A stretch of 64,000 bases of DNA from Pseudoxanthomonas winnipegensis. GTDB taxonomy: Bacteria; Pseudomonadota; Gammaproteobacteria; Xanthomonadales; Xanthomonadaceae. Of this stretch, positions 1 to 8,813 are shown piece after piece; the first letter of the stretch is position 1; every line of letters begins with the position of its first letter. The stretch is taken from contig NZ_SHMH01000009.1 of the NCBI RefSeq assembly GCF_004283755.1, positions 62,001 through 126,000 on the forward strand, read 5' to 3'. The position numbers and the translations under genes were made by a program. The notes beneath the pieces are model-generated. The model worked only from the letters and a program-made list of their open reading frames with translations. It was not told where the DNA came from and ran no database searches.

Positions 1-387
1 CTGCGCCTGCAGTCGGACCTGGTGGAGCTGGTCGAGGCCGCCATCGACGGCCGGCTCGACGAGGTCCAGGCGCAGTGGGACCCGCGGCCCTCGCTGGGCG
101 TGGTGATCGCCGCGCGCCCGTACCCGGACACGCCGGTCACCGGCGAGGTCATCGAAGGCCTGGACGCGGTGCCGGCCAGCGCCAAGGTCTTCCACGCCGG
201 CACCGCGCTGGACGCCAACGGCCGCGTGGTCAGCGCTGGCGGCCGCGTGCTGTGCGTGGCCGCGCTGGGCGAGCGCGTCGCACAGGCCCAGGCCAACGCC
301 TATGCCGGCGTGGACAGGATCGGCTTCGAGCACGCCTTCCACCGCCGCGACATCGGCTGGCGCGCGATCGCGCGCGAGCAGGACTGA
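1..387 (+). CDS. purD: Phosphoribosylamine-glycine ligase, C-terminal part (cut by window start)
   Basis: The reading frame is open from base 1 and gives about 128 residues. They match the C-terminal subdomain of GAR synthetase, the ATP-dependent enzyme joining phosphoribosylamine and glycine in purine synthesis. Recognisable segments are the ARPYP-DTPVTGEVI stretch, the conserved phrase VFHAGTAL followed by the glycine-rich turn SAGGRVLCV, and the family's usual ending with AYAGVDRIGF and a DIGWRAI tail. The catalytic ATP-grasp part lies outside the window. A hairpin terminator follows at 421-450. Confidence 0.93.
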   Translation: MRLQSDLVELVEAAIDGRLDEVQAQWDPRPSLGVVIAARPYPDTPVTGEVIEGLDAVPASAKVFHAGTALDANGRVVSAGGRVLCVAALGERVAQAQANAYAGVDRIGFEHAFHRRDIGWRAIAREQD

Positions 388-420
388 GCGCCGGCGTCTT
401 CAGCGCGACGCGTTGAACGG

Positions 421-450
421 AACGCGCCCCACCGGGCGCGTTTCCTTTTT
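421..450 (+). terminator. Rho-independent terminator after purD
   Basis: GC-rich inverted repeat (AACGCGCCC / GGGCGCGTT around a short ACC loop) followed by TTCCTTTTT, 34 bases after the purD stop. It is oriented to end purD transcription. Confidence 0.75.
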
Positions 451-710
451 GCGGCTCGCCAATGCCGGCAGCCGCTGCGGCGCCGGCTCGATGGGCATAC
501 GCCGATCTTGCGCCGGCGCATCGATCGCCTGACCGACAAGCGTGCCGGCCACTGCGGGCATTGGCGTGCCCCGCGCCCGCCCGCTGAGTCCGTGTCTGGA
601 CTCGAACGGACGCGGGATGCCGCTAGGCCCACGCGCGCCGGCCACGTTGCGTTGCATCGGCTTGCGGCACACTGGCGTCTCGTCCGTCCCGGTGCGCCTG
701 CTCCTTTCGC

Positions 711-2939
711 ATGTCCTCGTCCTTCGAATCCCGCCTCGGCCGCCTCTGGGCCCACGAGAAAGCCAGCTACGGGCTGCGGGTGTTCATCGCGCTGTCGGTG
801 GCCATGGGCCTGTGCTGGTACCACGACCGGCTGCTGTGGATCCCGCCGCTGTTCCTGGGGATCATCGCCAGCGCCCTGGCCGAGACCGACGACAACTGGC
901 TGGGCCGGACCAAGTCGGTGCTGCTGTCGCTGCTGTGCTTCGTGCTGGCCGCCAGCGCGGTCAAGCTGCTGTTCCCGCATCCGCTGCTGTTCGTGATCAG
1001 CCTGGCGCTGGCGACCTTCGCCCTGACCCTGCTCGGTGCGCTGGGCGAGCGCTATGCCTCCATTGCCACCGGCACGGTCAGCCTGTCGATCTACGCGATG
1101 ATCGGCATGGACCATGGCATCAACCCTGCGCCGGCGCACACCGCCGCTAGCTGGCAGGGCACCGGGCTGTTGCTGCTCGGCGCGGCCTGGTACGGGCTGC
1201 TGTCGATCCTGTGGACGGTGCTGTTCGCCAACCGCCCGGTGCGCGAACGGCTGGCGCGGCTGTTCTGGGAGCTGGGCCGCTTCCTACGCCTGAAGGCCGA
1301 TCTGTTCGAGCCGGTGCGCGAGGTCGACGTCAACGCGCGCCGGCTGGCGCTGGCCCAGCAGAACGCGCGCGTGGTCGAGGCGCTCAACGGCGCCAAGACC
1401 GCGATCCTGGCGCGCTTCGGGCGCTCGGGCCGGCCCGGCGTGCAGTCGGGCCTGTACTTCCGCCTGTACTACATGGCGCAGGACTTCCACGAGCGCGCCA
1501 GCTCCTCGCACTACCCCTACGAGGCGCTGACCGAGGCCTTCTTCCACAGCGACGTGCTGTACCGCTGCCAGCGCCTGCTGGCGCTGCAGGGCAAGGCCTG
1601 CGCCGCGCTGGGCGTGGCGATCCGCATGCGCACGCCGTTCGAGTACGGCGAACAGACGCGCATCGCCACGGCGGACCTGCGCGAGTCGCTGGCCTTCCTG
1701 CGCGACCAGCACAACCCGCGCTGGAACCGCCTGCTCGGCTCGCTGGAACTGCTGGGCACCAACCTGCAGACCATCGAGCGGCGGCTGTCGGAAACCGCCC
1801 TGTCCGACACCACCAGCGAAGGCATCGACACGCGCCTGCGCGATGCCTCGCCGCATACGCTGCGCGAGATGGGCGCGCGCCTGGTGGCGCAGCTGACGCC
1901 CAAGTCGCTGCTGTTCCGCCATGGGCTGCGCATGGCCATCGCGCTGGCGGTGGGCTACGGGGTGATGCGCGCGATCCATCCCGACCACGGCTTCTGGATC
2001 CTGCTGACCACCGCCTTCGTCTGCCGGCCCAGCTACGGCGCCACGCGCCTGCGGCTGGTGCAGCGCATCGCCGGCACGTTGGTCGGCTTGGGCGCCACCT
2101 GGGCGCTGATGCAACTGTTCCCCGGCACCGAGCTGCAGCTGCTGATCGCGCTGGCCGGCGCTCTGGTGTTCTTCGTCACCCGCACCGACCGCTACATGAT
2201 CGCCACCGCCGCGATCACGGTGATGGCGCTGCTGTGCTTCAACCTGCTGGGCGACGGCTTCCTGCTGATCTGGCCGCGCCTGCTGGATACGGTGATCGGC
2301 TGCGCGATCGCCGCGGCGGCCTCGTTCCTGATCCTGCCCGACTGGCAGGGCCGGCGCCTGCACCTGGTGATGGCCGCCGTGGTGCAGGCCTGCACCCGCT
2401 ACCTGGACGAGGTGCTGGCGCAGTACCGCGGCCGCGGCAGCGACGATCTGGCCTATCGCATCGCCCGGCGCGACATGCACAACGCCGACGCGGCGCTATC
2501 GGCGGCGCTGGCCAACATGGTGCGCGAACCAGGCTATCTGCGCCGCAACCTGGATGCGGGCTTCCGCTTCCTGGCGCTGTCCAACACGCTGCTGGGCTAT
2601 CTCTCGGCGCTGGGCGCGCACCGCGCCACGCTGCCGCCGCACGCCGACGACGCGCTCATCGACCAGGCCGGCCAGCGCCTGCACGACGCGCTGAGCCAGG
2701 CCGCGAGCGCGCTGTCCGCGCGCCAGCCGCCGCCGGCCGACCTGGACGCCGGCGTGGCCGAGCTGGCCGACACGCTCGAACAGATGCCCGAGGACATCGA
2801 GGACAAGCAGCGCCTGCTGCGCACCCAGCTGGCCCTGATCCTGCGTTTGCTGCCCAAACTGCGCGCCGCCGCCGACGAGGTGATCCGCGGCCCCGCGTCC
2901 GAGCCCAGCACACCCGGCGCCAGCGCGGCGCCCGCCTAA
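711..2939 (+). CDS. yccS: YccS/YhfK-type FUSC family inner-membrane protein
   Basis: The 742-residue protein has the two-module layout of the YccS family. An N-terminal block of about six hydrophobic segments (residues 20-160) is followed by a soluble region (160-390), a second hydrophobic block (about 400-545) and a C-terminal helical region. The second block holds the family-like stretch GFWILLTTAFVCRPSYGAT (around residue 425). FUSC proteins relate to the membrane part of aromatic-acid and fusaric-acid efflux systems; the substrate of YccS itself is not established. The length is close to that of E. coli YccS. The ATG at 711 directly precedes the conserved N-terminus. No partner pump genes are adjacent, and it appears to be a single-gene unit. 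Confidence 0.85.
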   Translation: MSSSFESRLGRLWAHEKASYGLRVFIALSVAMGLCWYHDRLLWIPPLFLGIIASALAETDDNWLGRTKSVLLSLLCFVLAASAVKLLFPHPLLFVISLALATFALTLLGALGERYASIATGTVSLSIYAMIGMDHGINPAPAHTAASWQGTGLLLLGAAWYGLLSILWTVLFANRPVRERLARLFWELGRFLRLKADLFEPVREVDVNARRLALAQQNARVVEALNGAKTAILARFGRSGRPGVQSGLYFRLYYMAQDFHERASSSHYPYEALTEAFFHSDVLYRCQRLLALQGKACAALGVAIRMRTPFEYGEQTRIATADLRESLAFLRDQHNPRWNRLLGSLELLGTNLQTIERRLSETALSDTTSEGIDTRLRDASPHTLREMGARLVAQLTPKSLLFRHGLRMAIALAVGYGVMRAIHPDHGFWILLTTAFVCRPSYGATRLRLVQRIAGTLVGLGATWALMQLFPGTELQLLIALAGALVFFVTRTDRYMIATAAITVMALLCFNLLGDGFLLIWPRLLDTVIGCAIAAAASFLILPDWQGRRLHLVMAAVVQACTRYLDEVLAQYRGRGSDDLAYRIARRDMHNADAALSAALANMVREPGYLRRNLDAGFRFLALSNTLLGYLSALGAHRATLPPHADDALIDQAGQRLHDALSQAASALSARQPPPADLDAGVAELADTLEQMPEDIEDKQRLLRTQLALILRLLPKLRAAADEVIRGPASEPSTPGASAAPA

Positions 2940-2944
2940 GAGCA

Positions 2945-3140
2945 ACCTCTCCCCATCCCTCCCTTCGCTTCGCGAAAGGGACGGGGCAGAGCTTTGTGGG
3001 AGCCGCCATGGCGGCGATGAGGCTTTCCCGGTAAGGCCCCTCGCCGCCACGGCGCCTCCCACCTGTAGAGCGGAGCTTGCTCCGCTGGGGCTTTCCCGAT
3101 TGACCCGGCCGAAAGGCAGCGGAGCAAGCTCCGCTCTACC
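2945..3140. repeat. Cluster of dispersed palindromic (REP-like) repeats
   Basis: This 400-base gap between genes holds three repeat types seen elsewhere in the window: a CTCCCCATCCCTCCCTT / GCGAAAGGG palindrome (2945-2985), a GTGGGAGCCGCC...GGCGCCTCCCAC inverted pair (2996-3062), and the TGTAGAGCGGAGCTTGCTCC element with its inverted partner (3064-3140). No coding frame is convincing here. The rest of the gap, up to 3346, shows nothing recognisable. Confidence 0.7.
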
Positions 3141-3346
3141 AGGAGGCCGCGATGTGGCGCGGAAGAGACGGTTGCGCCCATAAGAGCGCTTCAGCGATCA
3201 ATAGCGCTCACCTCGCGGCACGCGCTCTACCCCTGCCGCGCCCCATGCAACTCCCCAATCCCGAATCCCCGCTCCCCTCAATCCCCGCTTCCCCAACCCC
3301 ACCACGATGGCCTAGGCTGCGCCCCAGCTCTCGCACGGAATCGCGC

Positions 3347-5236
3347 ATGTCCTCGGGCCACAACCAGTTCGCGCTGCTCAAGCAGCGCCGGTTCCTGCCG
3401 TTCTTCGCCGTCCAGTGCTTCGGCGCCTTCAACGACAACGTGTACCGGCAGGCCATCATCGGCCTGCTGTTCTACCTAGGCATCGATGCCCAGCAGCGCA
3501 CGCTCTACACCAATCTGGCGCCGGCGCTGTTCATCCTGCCGTACTTCCTGTTCTCCTCCATCGCCGGGCAGATCGCCGAGAAGCTGGAGAAGCAGCGGCT
3601 GATCGTGATCACTACCACGATGGAGATCTGCATCATGACGCTGGCCGCGGTCGGCTTCCTGACGCAGAACCTGCCCGTGCTGCTGGTGGCGCTGTTCTGC
3701 ACCGGCACGCAGTCCACGCTGTTCGGTCCGGTCAAGTATTCGATCCTGCCCTCGGTGCTCAAGCCCGAGGAGCTCACCGGCGGTAACGGCCTGGTCGAGA
3801 TGGGCACCTCGCTGTCGATCCTGGTGGGCATGATCTTCGGCGGGCTGATCTTCCAGATCGCCGGCACGCACGGGCCGGTGACCGCGGCCACGGCGGTGAT
3901 CGTGTTCGCGGTGGCCGGCAACCTGGTCGCGCGCAAGGTGCCGCGCGTGGAAGCAGGCGCGCCGGACCTCAAGCTCAACTGGAACCTGCTGGGCGAATCG
4001 CTGGCCATCATGCGTCTGGCGCGCAAGCAGCTGGCGGTGCGCAACGCGATCCTGGGCGTGTCGTGGTTCTGGTTCATCGGCACGGTGCTGACCGCGCAGC
4101 TGCCGACCTATGCCGAGGTCAACCTGGGCGGCACGCCCTCGCTGTACATCTTCGCCCTGGCGCTGTTCTCCATCGGCACCGGCACCGGCTCGCTGCTGTG
4201 CGAAAAGCTTTCCGGCCGCGTGGTGGAGATCGGCCTGGTGCCGCTGGGCGCGTTCGGCATCACCGCCTTCATGCTCGACCTGTACTTCGCCCGCCCGGGC
4301 GCGGCCACGCAGAGCGGGCTGAGCGTGATGCAGTTCCTGCAGGCGCACGGCGGCTGGCGCATCTGCATGGACCTGGTCGGCATCGGCCTGTTCACCGGCT
4401 TCTTCGTGGTGCCGCTGTTCGCGCTGATCCAGAGCCGCACGCCGCGCAGCGAGCTCTCGCGCGTGATCGCCGGGGTCAACATCCAGAACTCGCTGTTCAT
4501 CGTCATCGCCGCGGTGCTGGGCGTGGCGGTGCAGCGCTTCCTGGGCTGGTCGATCCCGCAGGTGTTCCTGGCGCTGGCCATCGCCAACGCCGTGGTGGCG
4601 ATCTGGATCTTCTCGATCGTGCCCGAGTTCCTGATGCGCTTCCTGAGCTGGGTGATGGTGCGCGCGCTGTACCGGCTGCGCCTGCACGGCATCGAGCGCC
4701 ACCTGCCCGACGAGGGCCCGGCGCTGATCGTGTGCAACCACGTCAGCTACATGGACGCGCTGATCCTCTCGGCGGCGATCCCGCGCCCGGTGCGCTTCGT
4801 CATGTACTACAAGATCTTCAACATCCCGGTGATGCGCTGGATCTTCCGCAACGCCAAGGCGATCCCGATCGCCGGCGCGCGCGAGAACCCCGCGCTGATG
4901 CAGGAGGCCTTCGAACAGATCGATGCGGCGCTGGCCGACGGCCAGCTGGTGGGCATCTTCCCAGAGGGCGCGCTGACCAAGGACGGGCAGATGGCCGCGT
5001 TCAAGTCCGGCGTGGAGAAGATCCTCGAACGCCGCCCGGTGCCGGTGGTGCCGATGGCGCTGCGCGGCATGTGGACCAGCATGTGGTCGCATCGCGACTC
5101 GCGCCTGCACCGCATGCGCCTGCCGCGCCGCTTCCGTGCCCACATCGAAGTGGTCGCCGGCGCACCGATGCCCGCCGACAGCAGCGCCGAGCAGCTCGAA
5201 GCCCGCGTACGCGCACTGCGCGGCGATGCGGCCTGA
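3347..5236 (+). CDS. MFS lysophospholipid transporter fused to a PlsC-type acyltransferase
   Basis: The 629-residue protein joins two parts. Residues 1-430 form an MFS transporter of the LplT type, with the N-terminal signature FNDNVYRQAI and about 12 membrane segments. Residues 440-629 form a PlsC-like glycerolipid acyltransferase, with the catalytic NHVSYMDAL (HX4D) block and the acceptor motif FPEGALT. In E. coli, LplT flips lysophospholipids inward and Aas re-acylates them. A fused protein would couple the two steps in phospholipid repair at the inner membrane. I chose the ATG at 3347 because the transporter homology begins there. The frame is open further upstream, but that part is low-complexity intergenic sequence. 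There is no AMP-binding (acyl-ACP synthetase) domain, unlike in Aas. Confidence 0.85.
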   Translation: MSSGHNQFALLKQRRFLPFFAVQCFGAFNDNVYRQAIIGLLFYLGIDAQQRTLYTNLAPALFILPYFLFSSIAGQIAEKLEKQRLIVITTTMEICIMTLAAVGFLTQNLPVLLVALFCTGTQSTLFGPVKYSILPSVLKPEELTGGNGLVEMGTSLSILVGMIFGGLIFQIAGTHGPVTAATAVIVFAVAGNLVARKVPRVEAGAPDLKLNWNLLGESLAIMRLARKQLAVRNAILGVSWFWFIGTVLTAQLPTYAEVNLGGTPSLYIFALALFSIGTGTGSLLCEKLSGRVVEIGLVPLGAFGITAFMLDLYFARPGAATQSGLSVMQFLQAHGGWRICMDLVGIGLFTGFFVVPLFALIQSRTPRSELSRVIAGVNIQNSLFIVIAAVLGVAVQRFLGWSIPQVFLALAIANAVVAIWIFSIVPEFLMRFLSWVMVRALYRLRLHGIERHLPDEGPALIVCNHVSYMDALILSAAIPRPVRFVMYYKIFNIPVMRWIFRNAKAIPIAGARENPALMQEAFEQIDAALADGQLVGIFPEGALTKDGQMAAFKSGVEKILERRPVPVVPMALRGMWTSMWSHRDSRLHRMRLPRRFRAHIEVVAGAPMPADSSAEQLEARVRALRGDAA

Positions 5237-5307
5237 AGGCACAGCGGGTTCGCAGGATCACAACGCTGGACTAGACTCCAGCCACCAACCCTTGGGGAGA
5301 TGAGTAG

Positions 5308-5721
5308 ATGAGCACGATTCCGCCGCCGCCCGGCCCGCCGACGCCGCCGTCCGATCCGCCGCCGTATACGCCGCCTCCCTACACCCCGCCGCCGCAGGCC
5401 GCCGCGCCGGGCCCGGTGCCCAATCACCTGGTGTGGGCGATCCTGGCCACGGTCTTCAGCCTGTGCCTGTGCTGCGGCATCCCGGGCCTGATCACCGGCA
5501 TCGTGGCGATCGTGTTCGCCGCCAAGGTCAACAGCCTGCTGGCCGCGGGCGACTTCGCCGGTGCCCAGCGCGCCTCGCAGACGGCCAAGACCTGGTGCAT
5601 CGTGACCACGGTGTTCGCCGCGATCGGCATCGTGCTGATGATCTACAACTTCGCCAGCGGCCATGCGATGGCCAACTACGAGCTGATGATGCAGCAGATC
5701 CGGGCGCAGGCCGGCCAGTGA
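5308..5721 (+). CDS. CD225/dispanin-domain small membrane protein
   Basis: The 137-residue protein has a proline-rich, low-complexity N-terminus (residues 1-38). It is followed by a two-helix membrane domain with a CLCCGIPGLITG motif and a central polar loop (AGDFAGAQRASQTAKTW). This arrangement is typical of the CD225/dispanin family, known in animals from the interferon-induced IFITM proteins; the bacterial role is unknown. A clear ribosome-binding site (GGGGAG, 5294-5299) precedes the ATG. The stop codon overlaps the start of the next gene, so the two membrane proteins are probably translated together. Confidence 0.8.
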   Translation: MSTIPPPPGPPTPPSDPPPYTPPPYTPPPQAAAPGPVPNHLVWAILATVFSLCLCCGIPGLITGIVAIVFAAKVNSLLAAGDFAGAQRASQTAKTWCIVTTVFAAIGIVLMIYNFASGHAMANYELMMQQIRAQAGQ

Positions 5722-6134
5722 TCGCACTGACGCGCCCGCGCGTCCTCCTGTTGGCGGCAACCGTTCCACTGGTCGCCGCTGGCGCGCTGGTACTGCGGGT
5801 GGTCGATCCCAACCAGCCGGGCAATCTGCTGCCTCGCTGTGTCTTCCACGGCCTCACCGGCCTGTGGTGTCCGGGCTGCGGCATGACCCGCGCGCTGCAC
5901 GCCCTGCTGCAGGGCGACCTGCCCACCGCCCTGCACATGAATCCGCTGGGCATGCTGATGTTGCCGCTGCTGCCGATGATGCTGTTCTGGTCGTGGGGCT
6001 GGCAGCCGCGCGTGCTGCAGCCGCTCATGCGCTGGGCGATGGATCCGCGGGTGTGGCTGGTAGTGATTCCCGCCTATTGGCTGCTGCGCAATCTGCCGTG
6101 GTTTCCCTTCACGCTGCTGGCGCCGCCGGCTTGA
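5718..6134 (+). CDS. DUF2752 family membrane protein
   Basis: The 138-residue protein has three or four hydrophobic segments. It carries the DUF2752 hallmark GLWCPGCGMTRALHALLQGD, a cysteine pair followed by TR-A, then a region with MNPLGM. The GTG start at 5718 overlaps the upstream stop (GTGA), which argues for translational coupling with the CD225 protein. In other genomes the two families often sit side by side (recalled, not checked). No function is established. Confidence 0.8.
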   Translation: MIALTRPRVLLLAATVPLVAAGALVLRVVDPNQPGNLLPRCVFHGLTGLWCPGCGMTRALHALLQGDLPTALHMNPLGMLMLPLLPMMLFWSWGWQPRVLQPLMRWAMDPRVWLVVIPAYWLLRNLPWFPFTLLAPPA

Positions 6135-6214
6135 GTGCTGGCACGGCCTGAGCGCTGACATTGCCTGAGGTCAGCGCGAGCAAGCGCTCACCCCGTTCGG
6201 ATGCCTGCGCCGTT

Positions 6215-6532
6215 CGCGGGAAATCCTTCTTCTCGTCATCCCCGCGAACGCGGGGATCCAGGGACATTCGTCCAGACCGCACAACGTCCATGGGCTCCCG
6301 CTTTCGCGGGAGCGACGATTTTTTGTGATCTACCTTAAGCCGGCACGCGGAATCGAGCTGGCCAACGTATCGCAGCAGCCGGGCGTTCGCTGAAGCGCGG
6401 CATGCCGCGCAAGCCATTGCACTTCGATTATCCGCCGCATCGCCGTCCATGGCGCAGCTTGGCTGCCTTACGGATTGTCCGGCCCGGCCATCCCTGGCCG
6501 GGCGTTCGCTGAAGCGCGGCATGCCGCGCTTC
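6215..6532. repeat. Intergenic palindromes and a 32-bp direct repeat
   Basis: The roughly 400-base gap between DUF2752 and ampE has no gene. It contains the palindromes ATCCCCGCGAACGCGGGGAT (about 6239-6258) and CTCCCGCTTTCGCGGGAG (6296-6313). It also contains a 32-base direct repeat at 6379-6410 and 6498-6529. Each repeat copy holds the perfect palindrome GCGCGGCATGCCGCGC. In the second copy the palindrome extends to 22 bases and covers the ampE stop codon, so it may also end ampE transcripts. Confidence 0.75.
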
Positions 6533-7418
6533 AGCTCACCCACCCCGCGATCACCAGCAAGGCCATCACCGCCAGCCACAGCAGCAGGATGCGCCAGACC
6601 AGGCTCATCGCGTCGCGCAGTTCGGGCATGTCGCGCAGCTGCGGCGGCGGGGGCACGCCGTCGTCCAGGTAGTCCTGCACTTCCTCGGCGACTTCGGCGC
6701 TGACGCTGGCGCGCGCGGCCGCGCCGAGGAAGCCGGTGTCCAGCCGCCAGCGGTTGCCACCGGCGCCACGCCAGGCCTGGAATACCGCATCGAAGTTGCC
6801 CATCAGCGCCATCGACAGCGTCATCAGCTGCGCGACCGGCCAGTCCAGCAGGGTCAGCAGCCGCGCGGCGCCGGCGCGGTGCGCCTCGGGCAGGGTGTCG
6901 GCTGCCGGGCCGCGCGCGGACAGGGCGCACAGCCGGTACAGCACCGCGCCGGCGGGGCCGAGCAGCGCGAACCAGAACACCACCGAGAACCAGCGCGTCA
7001 GCGCAGCGCGGAACACCGCCTCGACCAGGCCCGGCGCGTCGTCGCTGTCGGGCCCCAGCTCGGCCATCGCCAGGCGCTGCCCGGCGGCCTCCTCGGCCTC
7101 GAGCACCGCGCGCACGTCGGCATCCAGGTCGCGCGGACCCCAGGCCCAGACCAGCACCGCCACGCCGAAGACCAGACCCAGCAGGCCCAGCAGCGGCGCA
7201 TGCAGCCAGGCCTGCACCACGATCACCAGCAGCAGCCAGGGCGCGATCGCCAGCGCGGCGCCGGCCGGACCGGTCCACAGCCCGCTGCCGCCCAGCCGCA
7301 CCTGCAGCCAGTGCAACCAGCGCGCGTACAGATCGTGGCGCCGGTACGCGCTCACCGCATGCGGCGCCAGCTGGCCCAGCACCACCGCCACCACGACCGC
7401 TACCAGCGTGATCGACAT
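6531..7418 (-). CDS. ampE: AmpE-like inner-membrane regulatory protein
   Basis: The 295-residue protein starts MSITLVAVVVAVVLGQL and has about four hydrophobic segments (residues 5-20, 50-90, 145-175, 270-292). It also has the family's central ALTRWFSVVFWFALLGP stretch and the downstream WPVAQLMTLSMALMGNFD region. AmpE belongs to the CobD/CbiB-like membrane fold and is linked in enterobacteria to AmpD and AmpC beta-lactamase induction. Here ampD is not adjacent, so that link is only by family. It lies 53 bases downstream of nudC on the same strand and may be the last gene of the erpA-nudC unit. A 22-base perfect palindrome overlaps its stop codon. Confidence 0.82.
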   Translation of the reverse strand: MSITLVAVVVAVVLGQLAPHAVSAYRRHDLYARWLHWLQVRLGGSGLWTGPAGAALAIAPWLLLVIVVQAWLHAPLLGLLGLVFGVAVLVWAWGPRDLDADVRAVLEAEEAAGQRLAMAELGPDSDDAPGLVEAVFRAALTRWFSVVFWFALLGPAGAVLYRLCALSARGPAADTLPEAHRAGAARLLTLLDWPVAQLMTLSMALMGNFDAVFQAWRGAGGNRWRLDTGFLGAAARASVSAEVAEEVQDYLDDGVPPPPQLRDMPELRDAMSLVWRILLLWLAVMALLVIAGWVS

Positions 7419-7471
7419 TTCGAAGGCTCCCTTGCGTGGCGCCGATTCTAGAGCGATCGACGCCGGGCGGC

Positions 7472-8395
7472 TCAGGCCGTCATCTTGCGGTGCCAGTGCG
7501 CGATCAGCGCACGGGCGATGGACAGCGGCGGCGACAGCAGCAGCTCGCCCTCGCCGCGCAGCGCCGCGCCGACCTCGTCCACGCTGCACCAGCGCGCGTC
7601 CTCCAGCTCGCCGTTGACGCGCGGTTCGTCGGGCTCGGCATCGGCCTCGAAGCCCAGCATCAGGGCGCCGGGAAACGGCCACGGCTGCGAACCGAGATAG
7701 CGCGCGGCGCGCACGCGCACCTGCGTCTCCTCCAGCACCTCGCGGGCCACGGTCTGCTCCAGGCTCTCGCCCGGCTCGACGAAACCGGCCACCACCGAGT
7801 AGCGCTGCGCCGGCCACGCCGCCTGGCGCCCCAGCAGCAGCCGCGTGCCGTCGCTGACGGCCACGATCACCGCCGGATCCACGCGCGGGTAGTGCTCGGC
7901 GCGGCACTGCAGGCAGCGCGCGATATAGCCGGCGCGACGCAGTTCGAGCCGGCCGCCGCAAACGGTGCAGAACCGCGTGCGCCGCTGCCAGTGCAGCAGC
8001 GCGCGCGCCTGGGCGAAGGCGGTCGAATCGGCATGCGCCCAGTCGCTGGCGGCCTGGCGCAGCTCCATCCGGCCCGGCGCCTGGAAGGCGACCACGTCGG
8101 CCGAGATGGCGAACCACGCCACCTCCCCGCGCAGCCCCAAGAACGTCGCCAGGCCCGGCCCGCCGCCCAGCTGCTCGCCGGTGGGCGCCAGCAGCTCGCC
8201 GTGGCGATCGGCGTAGGCCAGCCCGTCGGCGTCGATCACCAGCACCCGCGCCTGCGGCCACAGCGCGGCCAGCGCGCGCGCGTCGTCGCGCAGCGCATCG
8301 GCGCGGTCCAATGGCTCGGCCACGAACGAAAAACCGGACAAGGGTCCGGTCTGAAGAGGCAACGGCGTGCGTGCGCCGCCCGCGTCGGCCGGCAT
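7472..8395 (-). CDS. nudC: NAD(+) diphosphatase / NADH pyrophosphatase NudC
   Basis: The 307-residue Nudix enzyme has the full NudC layout: a variable N-terminal domain, a four-cysteine zinc ribbon (C143, C146, C161, C164), and a Nudix box at about residues 204-226 (GFVEPGES...REVLEET). The NudC-specific SQPWPFP motif is at 236-242. The family hydrolyses NAD(H) to NMN(H) and AMP and removes NAD caps from RNA. Its ATG shares one base with the erpA stop (TGATG), so it is probably translated by re-initiation after erpA. Confidence 0.93.
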   Translation of the reverse strand: MPADAGGARTPLPLQTGPLSGFSFVAEPLDRADALRDDARALAALWPQARVLVIDADGLAYADRHGELLAPTGEQLGGGPGLATFLGLRGEVAWFAISADVVAFQAPGRMELRQAASDWAHADSTAFAQARALLHWQRRTRFCTVCGGRLELRRAGYIARCLQCRAEHYPRVDPAVIVAVSDGTRLLLGRQAAWPAQRYSVVAGFVEPGESLEQTVAREVLEETQVRVRAARYLGSQPWPFPGALMLGFEADAEPDEPRVNGELEDARWCSVDEVGAALRGEGELLLSPPLSIARALIAHWHRKMTA

Positions 8396-8781
8396 CACAT
8401 GCTGAAGCTGCTGCCGCAGCCGCAGGTGGTCTTGGCGTTGGGGTTGCGGATCACGAACTGCGCGCCGGTCAGGCTCTCGGTGTAATCCACCTCGGCGCCC
8501 ATCAGATACTGCAGGCTGAGCGGATCGACCAGCAGGGTGACCTCGTCGGTGCGCACGGCCACGTCGTCCTCGGCGCGGTTCTCGTCGAACTCGAAGCCGT
8601 ACTGGAACCCCGAGCAGCCGCCGCCCTCGATGTACACGCGCAGTGCCAGGTCGGCGTTGCCTTCCTCGGCGATCAGCTCGCGCACCTTGGCCGCGGCGGC
8701 ATGGGTGAAGTTGAGCGGACGCTCCAGCGACTGGTAGTCCGGCGCCGGGGTCGCATTGGGCAGGGAGACGAGCGTGCTCAT
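8395..8781 (-). CDS. erpA: Iron-sulfur cluster insertion protein ErpA
   Basis: The 128-residue A-type Fe-S carrier has the three conserved cysteines, in [11 protein letters not shown] and in the C-terminal [11 protein letters not shown]. The N-terminal extension before [11 protein letters not shown] is common for ErpA in Xanthomonadaceae. ErpA delivers [4Fe-4S] or [2Fe-2S] clusters to target enzymes, including those of isoprenoid synthesis. Its stop overlaps the nudC start by one base. Confidence 0.93.
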   Translation of the reverse strand: MSTLVSLPNATPAPDYQSLERPLNFTHAAAAKVRELIAEEGNADLALRVYIEGGGCSGFQYGFEFDENRAEDDVAVRTDEVTLLVDPLSLQYLMGAEVDYTESLTGAQFVIRNPNAKTTCGCGSSFSM

Positions 8782-8813
8782 GACGGCAAGGATGGGGCCA
8801 GGACGATGTCAGT

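Noticed and set aside
3152..3346. Longer start for the LplT-PlsC fusion
   Set aside because: The extra 65 residues are Pro/Ser-rich translation of intergenic repeat sequence and do not resemble a transporter N-terminus.
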